Source: Dyella terrae (GTDB lineage: Bacteria > Pseudomonadota > Gammaproteobacteria > Xanthomonadales > Rhodanobacteraceae). From it: a stretch of 64,000 nt of DNA. Made by a program: the position numbers and the translations under genes. Below, in pieces: positions 20,378 to 30,142 of the stretch. Below the pieces are notes generated by a model. The model worked only from the letters and a program-made list of their open reading frames with translations. It did no database searches and had not been told where the DNA came from. The stretch is taken from positions 4,216,001-4,280,000 of the forward strand of contig NZ_CP089414.1 in assembly GCF_022394535.1 (NCBI RefSeq), in the 5' to 3' direction. Positions within the stretch are counted from its first letter, which is position 1; each line of letters begins with the position of its first letter.

Positions 20378-22208
20378 TCAGGCGTCTCGCCGCAGGCGGG
20401 TGAAGCCGTCGTCACTCCAGTCCTCGCCACCCACACCATGGCGAACGAAGAACAGCCCGTCCGGGTCGTAGTGGCGTTTGGCAGCGGCTAGGCGTGGGTA
20501 GTTCGCGCCCCAGAACGAGGTCTGCCAATCGCGTTCGAAGTAGTCGCTCTCAGAGACGTAGGAGCCGGCGCGCGGCGCGACCTTCAGCAGGGCGTCTATG
20601 CATTGGTCGATGCGTGCCTTTTCGTCACGCGCCTTGTCCAGGTTCGGCTCGGCGCCGGGCATGCCGGGAAAGGCCGGCTCGCTCTCGCCACCCGTGATGA
20701 CGAGCGCGAAGGCGTCCATCGCACCGGGATTCATGGCCGTGTCGCGTGAACGCGCGATGGCGTCGGCCGGCGCGCCTGCCAGCCCCTTGTTGAAGTGGAA
20801 TGAGAAACCCCAACGGCGGGTGGCCGCGAACATCGCGTCGACCAGTGCGTCCAGTTGCCGTTGGTCGAGCAGTGACTGCGGCAGCCAGCCGGAACGGTAG
20901 CCGTGGATGAACTGGCCGACTTGTCCCTCGTCGCCAGCCCACAGTATGTGATCGCTCGGCGCGCCCGGACGGCGGTCAGACACGATGAAGTCGGGCGCAT
21001 GTGCGCGGAAGAAATCGGCATCCCAAAAATGGCGGGCGGGCAACGCGACGATCTGCACGTCATCGTGGATGTGCCAATCGGCGCGTGCGCGCACGGCGGC
21101 GAGATAGGGAGTCCACACCTTCTCGGCCTCCTGTTTGCTGAGGCCCTGGAACACCATGGAGAGCTTCACTAGGTTATTGCCACGGAAGTTGATTTGCTCG
21201 CCCCAGTGGGGATTGAACAGGGCATCGCGATAGAAGCGCATAGTGAAGGCGAGAAGGGCGCGGTAGGCCTCGTCGGAGTCGGCCTTGATCGAGCCAAACA
21301 CAGCGCCAAACGTTTCCGGTAGTTCGTGCGTGCGCAGCGTCAGCCGCGTCACCACGCCCAGGCTACCGCCGCCGCCACCCTTGATGCCCCAGAACAACTC
21401 TGGATCCTGGCTCGGGTTGACCACGTGGACCTTGCCGTCCGCCGTCACGACTTCCGCTTCCAGCAGGTTGCTCGACGCGCTGCCGAAATTCTTGGAGAAA
21501 CTGCCGAAGCCACCGCTTTGCACCAGCCCGGCGACGCCCACGGTGGTGCAGCCGCCGCCCTGTACATAGCGCCCACCCTTTGTGGTCACGGCGTTGTAGG
21601 CGTCGATCCACATGGCGCCGGCTTGTACCGAGACGGCGGGGACCGGCGCCTGTTTGCCTTCGCAGCCTTGCGGAATAAAGGCGTCGTGCAGGCTCACGGC
21701 ATTCATGTGGCGCGTCCATATCAGCAGTGAATCCGGAGCGGCAGACGTGCCCTGGTAACTGTGGCCGCCGCCTTTCACCACCAATCGCAGGTGGTGCTTA
21801 CGAGCGAAGTTCACGGCAGCGACGACATCCTGTGTGTTCTCCACGGCCACCGCGTAGGCGCTGGGGTGCGAGGTCCACGCATCCACCCAGCCACTGCTCT
21901 GCGTGAGCGCCGGTTGGTCGCCGAGGTAGAACGGATTCTTGATCTGCGCGAGCGCCTCTTGGCATGCCGCGTTCTGCGCGCTGCAGGCGTCGAAAGGCGA
22001 GTGCAGCGCCTGCAGCCGGCCACCCACCGCATCCTTGAGCTGCTCCCACTGCGTGGGCTTCGGGCCAGGCGGGATCACTCGGCCGCACCCGTGAGCGCAG
22101 CCCAGTGGTAGCGGCACTGGCTCCCAGCGCGCGAGCTCGGATCGGCGAGAACGCCAATGGCAGCAAGGGGAGCGTAAGGGCGGCCTTGAGCAAATCGCGA
22201 CGATGCAT
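20378..22208 (-). CDS. Tat-exported FAD-dependent oxidoreductase (BBE type), frameshifted
   Basis: A flavin oxidoreductase of the PCMH/berberine-bridge class, about 609 residues after repair. ATG 22208 opens a twin-arginine signal (MHRRDLLKAALTLPLLPLA), so export folded with bound flavin is likely. The FAD domain has VKGGGHSYQGTSAAPDSL and GGGCTTVGVAGLVQSGGFGS. The C-terminal BBE segment ends SFWGANYPRLAAAKRHYDPDGLFFVRHGVG with the typical NYPRL and YDPDGLF. The signal peptide and main domain are in different frames. They meet near 22055-22064, where RPSDPAWP should run into PTQWEQLK; the span is one base too long. The substrate is unknown; relatives oxidise sugars or alkaloid-like alcohols. 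Confidence 0.82.
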
Positions 22209-22388
22209 GGCGGACTCCGGGAGGGTGATGGATGCCCCCACTCTGCCCCCGCTGCACCAGGGAACAAGTACAAGGTGATGAATCGCCGTCGTTTTGGGAC
22301 GAGCGGACAGGCAACAGGGACCGTCGTTGGACATGCTTGCCGAGACACCCATAATCGAACGCTCCCCACCTCACGTAGGAGCGAGCGG

Positions 22389-23084
22389 ATGAAGCGACTG
22401 ACCTGGCTGGCATGCTTGCTGACGTCTCTGGTGGCCTTGGCCATCACTCACGCGGATGGCGCGCCGCCCTCGCACTGGCAGCCGGACATTGCCGCCTTCG
22501 AAGCGAGCGACCACACGCATCCGCCGGCGCAGCACGGCGTGCTGTTCATCGGCAGTTCGTCCATCCAGTTCTGGAAGTCGCTCGCGCAGGACTTTCCGGG
22601 GATTCCAGTGATCAACCGTGGCTTCGGTGGCTCGGCGCTAACGGACTCCACCTATTACGCGGACCGCATCGTGTGGCCATACAAGCCCAGCCTGATCGTG
22701 ATGTACGCCGGCGATAACGACATCAACGAGGGCGCCACGTCCAACCGGGTGCTGGCCTCGTTCCAGTCGTTCGTCGCCCGTGCCCGCGAAGGCGTGCCCG
22801 GCGTACCCATTGTCTATGTCTCCATCAAGCCGAGCCTTGCGCGTCTCGCGCTGTGGCCGACCATGAAGGCGGCCAATGACAAGATCCGCGACTGGGCCGC
22901 CACGCAGAGAAGCATCCGTTTCGTGGACGTCGCCCCCGCCATGCTCGACGCGCAGGGCAAGCCGCGCCCAGAGCTGTTCCGTCCCGATGGCCTGCATATG
23001 CAGCCGGCTGGCTATGCGTTGTGGATCGCTGCGTTGAAGCCGGTGCTCGCCGATTACGGGTTCGTGGTGAAGCACGGCGCGTAA
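22389..23084 (+). CDS. Exported SGNH/GDSL-type hydrolase
   Basis: A 231-residue protein starting at ATG 22389 after GAGCGG, with a signal peptide (MKRLTWLACLLTSLVALAITHA). The SGNH blocks are visible: GSSSI with the catalytic Ser in block I (FIGSSSIQFW), NRGFGGS for block II Gly, AGDNDINEG for block III Asn, and the C-terminal DGLHMQPAGYALW for the Asp/His block V. It belongs to the GDSL-like lipase/acylhydrolase group. Likely substrates are esters or acetylated glycans in the periplasm; no specific substrate can be given. It is divergent from the FAD oxidoreductase with 180 bases between. Confidence 0.86.
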   Translation: MKRLTWLACLLTSLVALAITHADGAPPSHWQPDIAAFEASDHTHPPAQHGVLFIGSSSIQFWKSLAQDFPGIPVINRGFGGSALTDSTYYADRIVWPYKPSLIVMYAGDNDINEGATSNRVLASFQSFVARAREGVPGVPIVYVSIKPSLARLALWPTMKAANDKIRDWAATQRSIRFVDVAPAMLDAQGKPRPELFRPDGLHMQPAGYALWIAALKPVLADYGFVVKHGA

Positions 23085-23196
23085 GCCCGCTACGTGTTTC
23101 TGGCCAACGCGGCGGCACAGATTCCTGCGGTTTTACCGCATGAACGTGCTCGAGCCTTCGGCTAGCCTGCCTCCACAACCAACAGGGGGATGGAAC

Positions 23197-23919
23197 ATGA
23201 AGCGGTGGTGGCTTGTGGCAGTAGGGATGCTGTGTGGATCGGTGCATGCGCAGTCCGTGAACGCTCCGGCGCTGAAGGCGGGCGATAGCTGGGTCTACGC
23301 CGATACGGTGGAAACCGGCCCACAGGGTTGGTCGCGCAAGAACATCGCCGTCACGGTTGAGCGTGTCGACGGCGATAGCATGCTGGTCTCCGACCGGCAG
23401 GAAGGTTCTACCCAGCCAGCTGTCGAACGCCTCGTCGGTCTCGACTGGAGCCGCTCGCGCGACATCAACGGCAAGCAGCAAGTGGTGAATCGCCCGATGG
23501 TGTTTCCGTTGACGCCGGGCAAGAAGTGGCACGTGGAATATACGGAAGCCAACCCCAACCGGCAGCACAGCAGCGAAACCGTCGGCGACGACTACAGCGT
23601 CGTGGGTTGGGAAGAAGTGCAGGTACCTGCAGGCACCTTCAAGGCCGTAAAAATCGAGGCACAAGGTCAATGGACGGCCATCGTGGCGCCGTCGGTGGCC
23701 ACCGATTCGCATGGCCAGGTGGATGCGAATGGCGCGTTGAGCGTGTCGCAGAGCCAGATTACGCGTCCACGCACCGTCAGTGGGCGCTTGTACAAGGCTT
23801 TCTGGTACGTGCCCGAACAGAAACGCTTCGTGAAGTCGGTGGAGGAGTACTACAACAGCAAGGGTGTGCGGTCCTCCCGCTATACCGAAGAACTGCAGTC
23901 GTCGAAGCTGGCGGGCTAA
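23197..23919 (+). CDS. Hypothetical exported protein
   Basis: I do not recognise a family. The start ATG 23197 follows a strong AGGGGGA, and the protein has 240 residues with a Sec signal peptide (MKRWWLVAVGMLCGSVHAQ). The mature part begins with LKAGDSWVYADTVE, a pattern seen in several beta-rich periplasmic proteins. It contains VPAGTFKAVKIEAQG and ends with WYVPEQKRFVKSVEEYY. Such alternating hydrophobic strands suggest a beta-sandwich or barrel-like lipid-binding shape, but that is inference. It lies 112 bases after the SGNH hydrolase on the same strand. Confidence 0.7.
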   Translation: MKRWWLVAVGMLCGSVHAQSVNAPALKAGDSWVYADTVETGPQGWSRKNIAVTVERVDGDSMLVSDRQEGSTQPAVERLVGLDWSRSRDINGKQQVVNRPMVFPLTPGKKWHVEYTEANPNRQHSSETVGDDYSVVGWEEVQVPAGTFKAVKIEAQGQWTAIVAPSVATDSHGQVDANGALSVSQSQITRPRTVSGRLYKAFWYVPEQKRFVKSVEEYYNSKGVRSSRYTEELQSSKLAG

Positions 23920-23929
23920 TCCTCCTGCC

Positions 23930-24760
23930 TCAGTAAACCAGTGCCCGCGCCTGCACGAAGGCGAAGAAGAACACCGCATTCGGATCGTTGCGCACGGCTT
24001 GCAGTTCCCGGCGCATGCCTTCGACCGTTGCGGTGTCCACCTTGCCGGTGGCTATCAACTGGTCGGCGGCCGACACCAGCAGTTCTTCCCAGAACTCGAT
24101 CATCTGTTTGCGCTTGCCTGGCTGGCGGTTATCCAGGTGGAAGTTCTTCACCTCGGTCTGCACGTCGCGGTAGCCGCCGGCTAGCAGCAGGTTGCCCAGC
24201 TTGGCTCCGATGAACGGATCGCCGCCGTTGTCGTACTGATGATCGTTGAAGGCCAGCCAGTAGCGCAGCAGGTTCGGCGAATACGGATCGAGGAAGAACG
24301 ACGAGTTGAGCACCTCGGTAACGTAGATGACCGCACCGGGGCTCAGCACTCGGCGCAGCTCGCTCAACACCCGTGCCGGGCTCGGCATGTGTTCCAACAC
24401 CCAGCACAGATAGGCCGCGTCAAAGCTGCGATCGGCGAAAGGCAGGTCGGTGGCGTCGGCCAGTTGCAGGCTATAACGCGCCGTACACCAGGCGGTGGCG
24501 GCGAGGTTCTGCTCCGCCGCTGAAAGCTGCGCGGCGGAGCGGTCGACACCGGTTACGTGCAGGTTGGGAAACCGGCGCAACAGGATTTCCGTCTGTGCCC
24601 CCACGCCGCAACCGACTTCGAGCAGGCGCGAGGCTTCGCTGTAGTCGATGCGGCTGAACAGGGTGGCTTCGAACATGCGCGCCTGGCGCATCAGGCGTGA
24701 CTGTTCTTCTGAAGAAAAGCCGTGGATATAGGGAAATTCACCCGTGACGATGCTGTTCAC
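23930..24760 (-). CDS. Class I SAM-dependent methyltransferase
   Basis: A 276-residue cytoplasmic protein with a Rossmann methyltransferase core. Motif I is LEVGCGVGAQ (glycines at 50, 52 and 54), an acidic residue follows in VTGVDRS, and motif IV/post-I is DATDLPFADRSFDAAYLCWVLEHM within a Methyltransf_11/25-type domain. There is no signal peptide or membrane helix. The family methylates small molecules or lipids; the substrate is not predictable here. It is convergent with the exported protein gene upstream, ten bases apart, and probably monocistronic or followed by unrelated genes. Confidence 0.85.
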   Translation of the reverse strand: MNSIVTGEFPYIHGFSSEEQSRLMRQARMFEATLFSRIDYSEASRLLEVGCGVGAQTEILLRRFPNLHVTGVDRSAAQLSAAEQNLAATAWCTARYSLQLADATDLPFADRSFDAAYLCWVLEHMPSPARVLSELRRVLSPGAVIYVTEVLNSSFFLDPYSPNLLRYWLAFNDHQYDNGGDPFIGAKLGNLLLAGGYRDVQTEVKNFHLDNRQPGKRKQMIEFWEELLVSAADQLIATGKVDTATVEGMRRELQAVRNDPNAVFFFAFVQARALVY

Positions 24761-24835
24761 GGCTGTGGCCCTGGGGTGGCTGAGACTACCCCGAACGCTA
24801 CGCCGGTCAGCGTTTAGAGAAGGTCGCCGCAGCCT

Positions 24836-25789
24836 TTAGGGCGTGCTGGCCACTGGGATGGCTTGCGGGTGCGATTGGATGAAGGCCAGCACGTCGTGCA
24901 GCGTCGGCGCGGCATTCCGCATGGGTCGAGATAGCGCGAATAGCAGGGCCTCGTGCCCGATGCCGGGGTAGGTTCGCAGGGTGCTATCCCCATGGACAGT
25001 TTGTGTGGCGCGATAGAGCGAGATCGCGTTGGAGGGCTCCACCTCGTCGTCGTCCGTGCCTTGCAGCAACAACATGGGCGGCTCGGCGCCGCGCACATAG
25101 GAAACCGGCTGGCCCCGTCGCTGTTGCGCAGGCGTCGCGCCGAACACGCCGAGCATGATGGGGTCGTCCTGCGGCACCGGCACGAAGTCATAGCAGCCGG
25201 CCAGGCCAATCAGGCCCGCAAGATCAGCGGGTTTCAGCCCATGGGCCCCCAGCCATTCTGGGTCAGTGGCCAACAGGGCGGCGATCTGGCCGCCGGCGGA
25301 ATGGCCCATGACGAAGACATCGTCGGGCGCGCCGCCCAGTTCGGCAGCGTGCGCATGCGCCCAGGCGACGGCACTCGCCGCGTCCTGCATGAAACCGTCG
25401 AGCTTCACCCCGGGGTACTTGCGGTAGTCGGGGATGATCGTCACCACACCTTGCGCAGCGAGCGCCGTGCCCACGAAGCGGTACCACGCGCGTTCGCCAC
25501 GCACCCAGGTGCCACCGTAGAAGAACACCACCACCGGTGCGTGCGTCGCGTGCGCTGGCATGTACACGTCCAGGGCTAGCCCGTGCTCGCTGTCGAACAC
25601 GATGTCCTGGCGCGTGATGATGGCCCGATGCTGATCGGTGGTGTTGAGTCCCGCGAACAGCGTTGCCTCACAGCCTGCCAGCAGCAGGGCGGAGGTGAGC
25701 AGCAATGCCCGGCTCAACGACCGCAAGGGCAGGGGCCGGAACAAAAACGAAAGACGCATGGGGCGTGGCGTGGCGGGCGGCGTGGTCAT
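24836..25789 (-). CDS. Lipoprotein alpha/beta-hydrolase (esterase, BD-FAE-like)
   Basis: A 317-residue carboxylesterase-like protein anchored as a lipoprotein: the signal ends at the lipobox LLAGC with Cys40. The oxyanion strand is VVVFFYGGTW in place of HGGG. The triad is Ser164 (GHSAGG), an Asp in the GTDDDEVEP loop (246-248) and His279 (GIGHEA). The family hydrolyses short-chain esters, feruloyl esters or formyl-kynurenine-like amides. The start ATG 25789 has CAAGGC upstream; an alternative Met11 would give a shorter signal with the same lipobox. It probably sits on the periplasmic face of a membrane. Confidence 0.85.
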   Translation of the reverse strand: MTTPPATPRPMRLSFLFRPLPLRSLSRALLLTSALLLAGCEATLFAGLNTTDQHRAIITRQDIVFDSEHGLALDVYMPAHATHAPVVVFFYGGTWVRGERAWYRFVGTALAAQGVVTIIPDYRKYPGVKLDGFMQDAASAVAWAHAHAAELGGAPDDVFVMGHSAGGQIAALLATDPEWLGAHGLKPADLAGLIGLAGCYDFVPVPQDDPIMLGVFGATPAQQRRGQPVSYVRGAEPPMLLLQGTDDDEVEPSNAISLYRATQTVHGDSTLRTYPGIGHEALLFALSRPMRNAAPTLHDVLAFIQSHPQAIPVASTP

Positions 25790-25977
25790 GATGCCTTGAA
25801 GCGCCCCGCAGGGGTTTGCGTCGGGCCGCAGGGTTCTTCGGGATTGTAGGAATTCGCCTACATGTTTTTGCGATATCCGCCGCTACTGCTATAGCCCTCA
25901 GGCTGGGAACGTTCTCAAGTTTGTAGGGGCCTCGCCATCAGGCGGGTGAGTTAATTTCATCAAGAAGGAAGGGGCAA

Positions 25978-26937
25978 ATGGATTTTTGTAAGAAGGCCGC
26001 CATCAAGGGCGGAGCATGGAGCGTGGCGCTCATCGTGGCCGTATCGATGTCGGCCCATGCGGAGAGCGCCCAAGATCAGCGCGCCGAGCAGATGACGCAG
26101 ATTCCCACCTGTACGACGAAGCTCGGCACGCTGGCGGTGGAAGAGCCCGAGCGCGGCGTGGACTGGTGGAGCGAGCGTCAACTGCCCGCCCCCACTAAGC
26201 TGATCAAGGTGTTCGTGGCCAAGTCCGGCTGCTTTACCTTGGTCGATCGCGGCGCCGGCATGGCGATGGCCCAGCAGGAACGCGATTTGGCCGCTAACGG
26301 CGACTTGCGTGTGCGTTCCAACGTGGGCAAAGGCCAGATCAAAGCGGCCGATTACGTGCTGGTACCCGATCTGATCTCGAGCAACAAGGACGCGGGTGGC
26401 ACCTCGGTAGGTAGTGTGCTCGGTGGTCTGCTGGGTGGCAGCAAGGTCGGTCGCCTCGCCGGCAACATCAGTGTCTCCAGCAAGACGGCGGACGTCGTGC
26501 TAACGCTCACCGACGTGCGTTCGTCCGAGCAAGTAGCTACCGCAGACGGCAGCGCCAAGAAGAACGATATTGGCTTTGGCGCCAGCGGTGCCCTGTGGGG
26601 CGCTAGCGGCGTGGGTGGCGCGGGCGTGGGTGGCTACGCGAATACCGAGGTCGGCCAAGTGATCACCATGGCGTACCTACAGGCCTTCAACAAGCTGGTG
26701 GCCCAGATCGGTTCGCTGCCGTCCAACGCGGCCCAGTCGAATGCACAGCAGGCCGTGACCATGCTCAAGCCGGGCCGTCTGCTCGCGACCGCCACCGGCG
26801 GCGCGGCGGTACGCACGCTTGATCCGGGCATGATGCTTTACCCCACCGGCAACAAGCAGGGCACCATGTGGGAAGTGGAAGACGAACTGGGCAACAAGGG
26901 CTGGGTGTCGTCCACCCTGTTGGAACTGTCCAAGTAA
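25978..26937 (+). CDS. CsgG/HfaB-family exported protein with C-terminal SH3-like domain
   Basis: A 319-residue protein with a signal peptide (AWSVALIVAVSMSAHA) and no lipobox Cys, unlike true CsgG. The body follows the CsgG/HfaB pattern: LIKVFVAKSGCFTLVDRG, then AADYVLVPDLI, VVLTLTDVRSSEQVATADG and a glycine-rich stretch. The last 75 residues (from about LLATATGGAAVRT to GNKGWVSSTLLELSK) look like a bacterial SH3-like module of the type that binds the cell wall. CsgG forms the curli secretion pore in the outer membrane, but no curli genes are nearby, so a pore function is unproven. The start follows AGGAAGGGG. Confidence 0.78.
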   Translation: MDFCKKAAIKGGAWSVALIVAVSMSAHAESAQDQRAEQMTQIPTCTTKLGTLAVEEPERGVDWWSERQLPAPTKLIKVFVAKSGCFTLVDRGAGMAMAQQERDLAANGDLRVRSNVGKGQIKAADYVLVPDLISSNKDAGGTSVGSVLGGLLGGSKVGRLAGNISVSSKTADVVLTLTDVRSSEQVATADGSAKKNDIGFGASGALWGASGVGGAGVGGYANTEVGQVITMAYLQAFNKLVAQIGSLPSNAAQSNAQQAVTMLKPGRLLATATGGAAVRTLDPGMMLYPTGNKQGTMWEVEDELGNKGWVSSTLLELSK

Positions 26938-26946
26938 TCGTTGCAT

Positions 26947-26972
26947 GCCGGGTCGCCGTGAGGCGGCCCGGC
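26947..26972. terminator. Stem-loop between the csgG-like gene and dusB
   Basis: An 11-bp stem (GCCGGGTCGCC with GGCGGCCCGGC, one G-U pair, GTGA loop) lies between convergent genes. No clear T-run is present, so termination strength is uncertain. Confidence 0.5.
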
Positions 26973-26980
26973 ACCTGCGA

Positions 26981-27967
26981 TCAGGCGGCGAGGCGCACGC
27001 CGTTCTGCAGGCTGTCGAAATAATCGCGCGTGAGGCGCAACTGGTCCTGCGCGTTCTCCGCGCGATTCACTACGTCGCGGAACGCGGCGTTCTCCGGACG
27101 ATCCTTTGCGTACCAGCCCAGGTGCTTGCGCGCGATGCGCACGCCCTGCAGCTCGCCGTAAAAGGCGTAGAGATGTTCCAGATGGTGCACGAGGATCTCG
27201 CACACTTCGGCTGGCGTCGGCTCCGGTAGCGTTTCGCCGGTCGCGAGGTAATGGGTGATCTCGCGGAAGATCCAGGGGCGACCTTGCGCTCCGCGCCCCA
27301 CCATCACCGCATCAGCGCCGGTCGCGTCGAGCACGTGTTTCGCTTGCTGCGGCGAAGCCACGTCGCCATTGGCGAAGATCGGAATGCGTACCCTGGCTTT
27401 CACGGCGGCGATGGTGTCGTATTCCGCCTCGCCTTCGTACTTGTCGGCGCGCGTGCGGCCGTGCACGGCGAGGGCCGCTATGCCGGAGTCCTCGGCGATT
27501 TTCGCGATGGTGAGTGCGTTCTTGTTCTGGCGGTCCCAGCCGGTGCGGATCTTCAGCGTTACCGGTACGTCCACCGCGTCCACCACGGCTTTCACAATGC
27601 GTGCCACCAGCGGCTCGTCTTGCAGCAGTGCCGAGCCAGACCACACGTTGCAGACCTTCTTGGCCGGGCAACCCATGTTGATATCGATGATCTGCGCACC
27701 ATTGTCCGCGTTGTAGCGCGCGGCCTCAGCCAACATGGTGGGGTCGTAGCCGGCGATCTGCACGCTGACGGGCTCGGGCTCACCGGCGTGGTCCATGCGC
27801 TGGCGCGACTTGCGCGTCTGCCACAGGCGCGGATCGGCGTTGGTCATTTCCGAGACGGCCAAACCCGCGCCCAGCCGTTTGCACAGCAGGCGAAAAGGCT
27901 TGTCGGTGACGCCGGCCATGGGCGCGAGCACCACGGGCGGGTCGATGCGGTAGGGGCCGATCTGCAT
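26981..27967 (-). CDS. dusB: tRNA-dihydrouridine synthase B
   Basis: FMN-dependent enzyme that reduces uridine to dihydrouridine in the tRNA D-loop. Read from ATG 27967 the protein has 328 residues and starts MQIGPYRIDPPVVLAPMAGV, the normal Dus N-terminus; the frame is open 65 codons further upstream but overlaps the divergent phosphatase gene. Motifs: SEMTNADP, the catalytic Cys100 in DINMGCPAKKVCN, LKIRTGWD, AVHGRTRADKYEG and FANGDVASPQQA. The group is DusB by overall similarity. In many gammaproteobacteria dusB precedes fis, but here no fis gene follows. Confidence 0.93.
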   Translation of the reverse strand: MQIGPYRIDPPVVLAPMAGVTDKPFRLLCKRLGAGLAVSEMTNADPRLWQTRKSRQRMDHAGEPEPVSVQIAGYDPTMLAEAARYNADNGAQIIDINMGCPAKKVCNVWSGSALLQDEPLVARIVKAVVDAVDVPVTLKIRTGWDRQNKNALTIAKIAEDSGIAALAVHGRTRADKYEGEAEYDTIAAVKARVRIPIFANGDVASPQQAKHVLDATGADAVMVGRGAQGRPWIFREITHYLATGETLPEPTPAEVCEILVHHLEHLYAFYGELQGVRIARKHLGWYAKDRPENAAFRDVVNRAENAQDQLRLTRDYFDSLQNGVRLAA

Positions 27968-28073
27968 CCGCCTATTGTACCGGCTGTCGGGAATGCCCTC
28001 CCGGGGCGGATTCATGGCTCCGCTCAGGGGGAGCGTGCTAGCGTCAGCACTCCTTTCGGAGGGCGCTATCCGC

Positions 28074-28658
28074 ATGTTTATACGAAGATTTTTCCTCATC
28101 CTTTGCTGCCTGCCGACCATCGCGCTGGCACACCATGACGACAAGGGGCTGCGCGATGCCACCGTGTTGATCGTGCGGCATGCGGAAAAAGCGGAGCAGG
28201 GCGATGGCTTGAGCCCGCGCGGTGAGCAGCGGGCAGCCGCTTACGCGACTTATTTCGATCCCTGGCGCGAGCAAGGCGAAAGCCTGCTGCCGCAGCGCCT
28301 GATCGCTACCCGAGACAGCAAGGAAAGCGTCCGTCCGCGATTCACGCTCACGCCCTTGTCGCAGCGCTTGGGGCTGCCCATTGAGCAACCGTATGCGGAT
28401 GAGCAGGTGGATGATCTCGCACGTTCGTTGCGCGAGGACAACCATGCCAATGTTCTGCTGATCGCCTGGCACCACGGCCACATCGACAAGCTGATCGACG
28501 CACTGGGCGGCAAGGCCGGCAAGATCACCGGCCGCAAGTCATGGCCGGAAGACGTCTACGATTGGGTGGTAGTGCTCCACTTCGACCATCACGGCGACAT
28601 CGACCCATCGCGTAGCGGCGTGGTTGTGGAGCACTTGCTGCCCGGTGACGGCAATTAG
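28074..28658 (+). CDS. Exported histidine phosphatase family protein
   Basis: A 194-residue protein starting at ATG 28074 after GGAGGGCG, with a signal peptide (FFLILCCLPTIALA). The catalytic RHAE motif (Arg35-His36) starts the domain, and a second conserved His is in LIAWHHGHIDKLI. This is branch-2-like histidine phosphatase topology (phosphoglycerate mutase superfamily). The location suggests a periplasmic phosphatase of unknown substrate. The stop overlaps the stop of the convergent nucleoside permease by four bases. It is divergent from dusB. Confidence 0.85.
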   Translation: MFIRRFFLILCCLPTIALAHHDDKGLRDATVLIVRHAEKAEQGDGLSPRGEQRAAAYATYFDPWREQGESLLPQRLIATRDSKESVRPRFTLTPLSQRLGLPIEQPYADEQVDDLARSLREDNHANVLLIAWHHGHIDKLIDALGGKAGKITGRKSWPEDVYDWVVVLHFDHHGDIDPSRSGVVVEHLLPGDGN

Positions 28659-29917
28659 TGCGCGATGGCGGCGTTCTCGAGGCGGGCGCGGTCGTGCTTG
28701 TGGCGGAACAGCACTAAGAACAGCACGGCCACGATCAGCGAATAGGTCGCGAAGGTCATCCAGATGCCGTGCCAGTCTTTGCTCTGGTCCGGATGGGTAA
28801 AGAACGCCTCAATCACCAGGCCACTGATCGAGCTGCCCAGCACCGCGCCGATGCCGTTGGTCATCAGCATGAACAGGCCCTGCGCGCTGGCGCGGATCGA
28901 CGGATCGCTCTGGCCTTCCACAAACAGCGAGCCGGAGATGTTGAAGAAGTCGAATGCCATGCCGTACACGATGCATGACATCACGATCATCCATAGCCCC
29001 GATCCCGGGTTGCCATAGGCAAACAGGCCAAAGCGCAGTGTCCATGCCAGCATGCTGATCAGCATCACGGTCTTGATGCCGAAGCGACGCAGGAAGAACG
29101 GAATGGCCAGGATGAAGAGCGTTTCGGAGATTTGCGAAATGGACATGATGATGGCGGGGTAACGCACCGCCACCAGATCCTTGTACTCATCCATCTGCGC
29201 GAAGTCGTGCAGGAACGTATCGCCATAGGCATTGGTGAGCTGCAGCGACGCGCCCAGCAACATGGCGAACAGGAAGAACACCGCCATGCGCGCGTCACGG
29301 AACAGCTTGAACGAGGTCAGGCCGAACGTATCCAGCCACGACTGATTTTCCTTGCGCTGGAAACGCGGCGGGCAGGGCGGCAGCGTGAACGCGTAGAGGC
29401 CCAGCACCAGCGCGGCGGCCGCGGCTACATAGAACTGGCCCGACGAGGTTTCCAGGCGTAGCAGGCTCACCGTCCACAGCGCGGCGATAAAGCCCACCGT
29501 GCCCCACACGCGGATCGGCGGATAGTCACGCACCACATCCTTGCCGTCGCTCTTGAGTGCGTTGTAGGCCACCGCGATGGCGAGCGAGATGGTCGGCATA
29601 TAGAACATCATGTTGATCAGCATCACCCAGAACATCAGGCCGGGCGACTGGATCATCGGGACGGCACACAGGATGGCGGCGCCACAGATATGGAAGATGC
29701 CGTAGAGCTTCTCCGCATTGATGTACTTGTCCGCGATCACGCCCGCAATCGACGGCATGAACAGTGAGGCGATGCCCATCGTCGAGAAGATCGCGCCGAA
29801 CTGCGCGCCCGACCAGTGCTTGGTCTGGAACCAGTACGCGCCGATAGTGATGAGCCACGACCCCCACACGTAATATTGCAGGAAGTTCATGGCGGTCAGG
29901 CGCAGTCGCAGGTTCAT
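28655..29917 (-). CDS. NupG-family nucleoside:H+ symporter (MFS)
   Basis: A 420-residue inner-membrane transporter with about 12 hydrophobic helices. The N-terminus MNLRLRLTAMNFLQYYVWGSW and the segment FMPSIAGVIADKYINAEKLYG match NupG/XapB nucleoside permeases, which take up nucleosides or xanthosine with protons. ATG 29917 is chosen because the upstream open frame (to 30175) is Arg-rich and overlaps the neighbouring promoter region, while the family starts with this helix. It reads away from the RhtB-like gene. The substrate could be a different nucleoside; the symbol is left open for that reason. Confidence 0.85.
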   Translation of the reverse strand: MNLRLRLTAMNFLQYYVWGSWLITIGAYWFQTKHWSGAQFGAIFSTMGIASLFMPSIAGVIADKYINAEKLYGIFHICGAAILCAVPMIQSPGLMFWVMLINMMFYMPTISLAIAVAYNALKSDGKDVVRDYPPIRVWGTVGFIAALWTVSLLRLETSSGQFYVAAAAALVLGLYAFTLPPCPPRFQRKENQSWLDTFGLTSFKLFRDARMAVFFLFAMLLGASLQLTNAYGDTFLHDFAQMDEYKDLVAVRYPAIIMSISQISETLFILAIPFFLRRFGIKTVMLISMLAWTLRFGLFAYGNPGSGLWMIVMSCIVYGMAFDFFNISGSLFVEGQSDPSIRASAQGLFMLMTNGIGAVLGSSISGLVIEAFFTHPDQSKDWHGIWMTFATYSLIVAVLFLVLFRHKHDRARLENAAIAH

Positions 29918-30142
29918 CAGCGTATTCGTGTGTATCAAACGGTGGTGGACAAAGGGACGGCGCGCTCGTGCCCGCAGGCCGGGTACGGGCCGGGCCTGGT
30001 TGGGCGAGCCAATGATCCCCTGCAGACGGCCTGGGACAAGCCCGGACCGTGCCAAAATAGCGGCCAGACTAGAGGACCGCCGCAGTGGCGACAAGCTGCG
30101 CCGCCGCGAAATACTGCGGTCCGATTTCCCCAGGAGAGCCTT

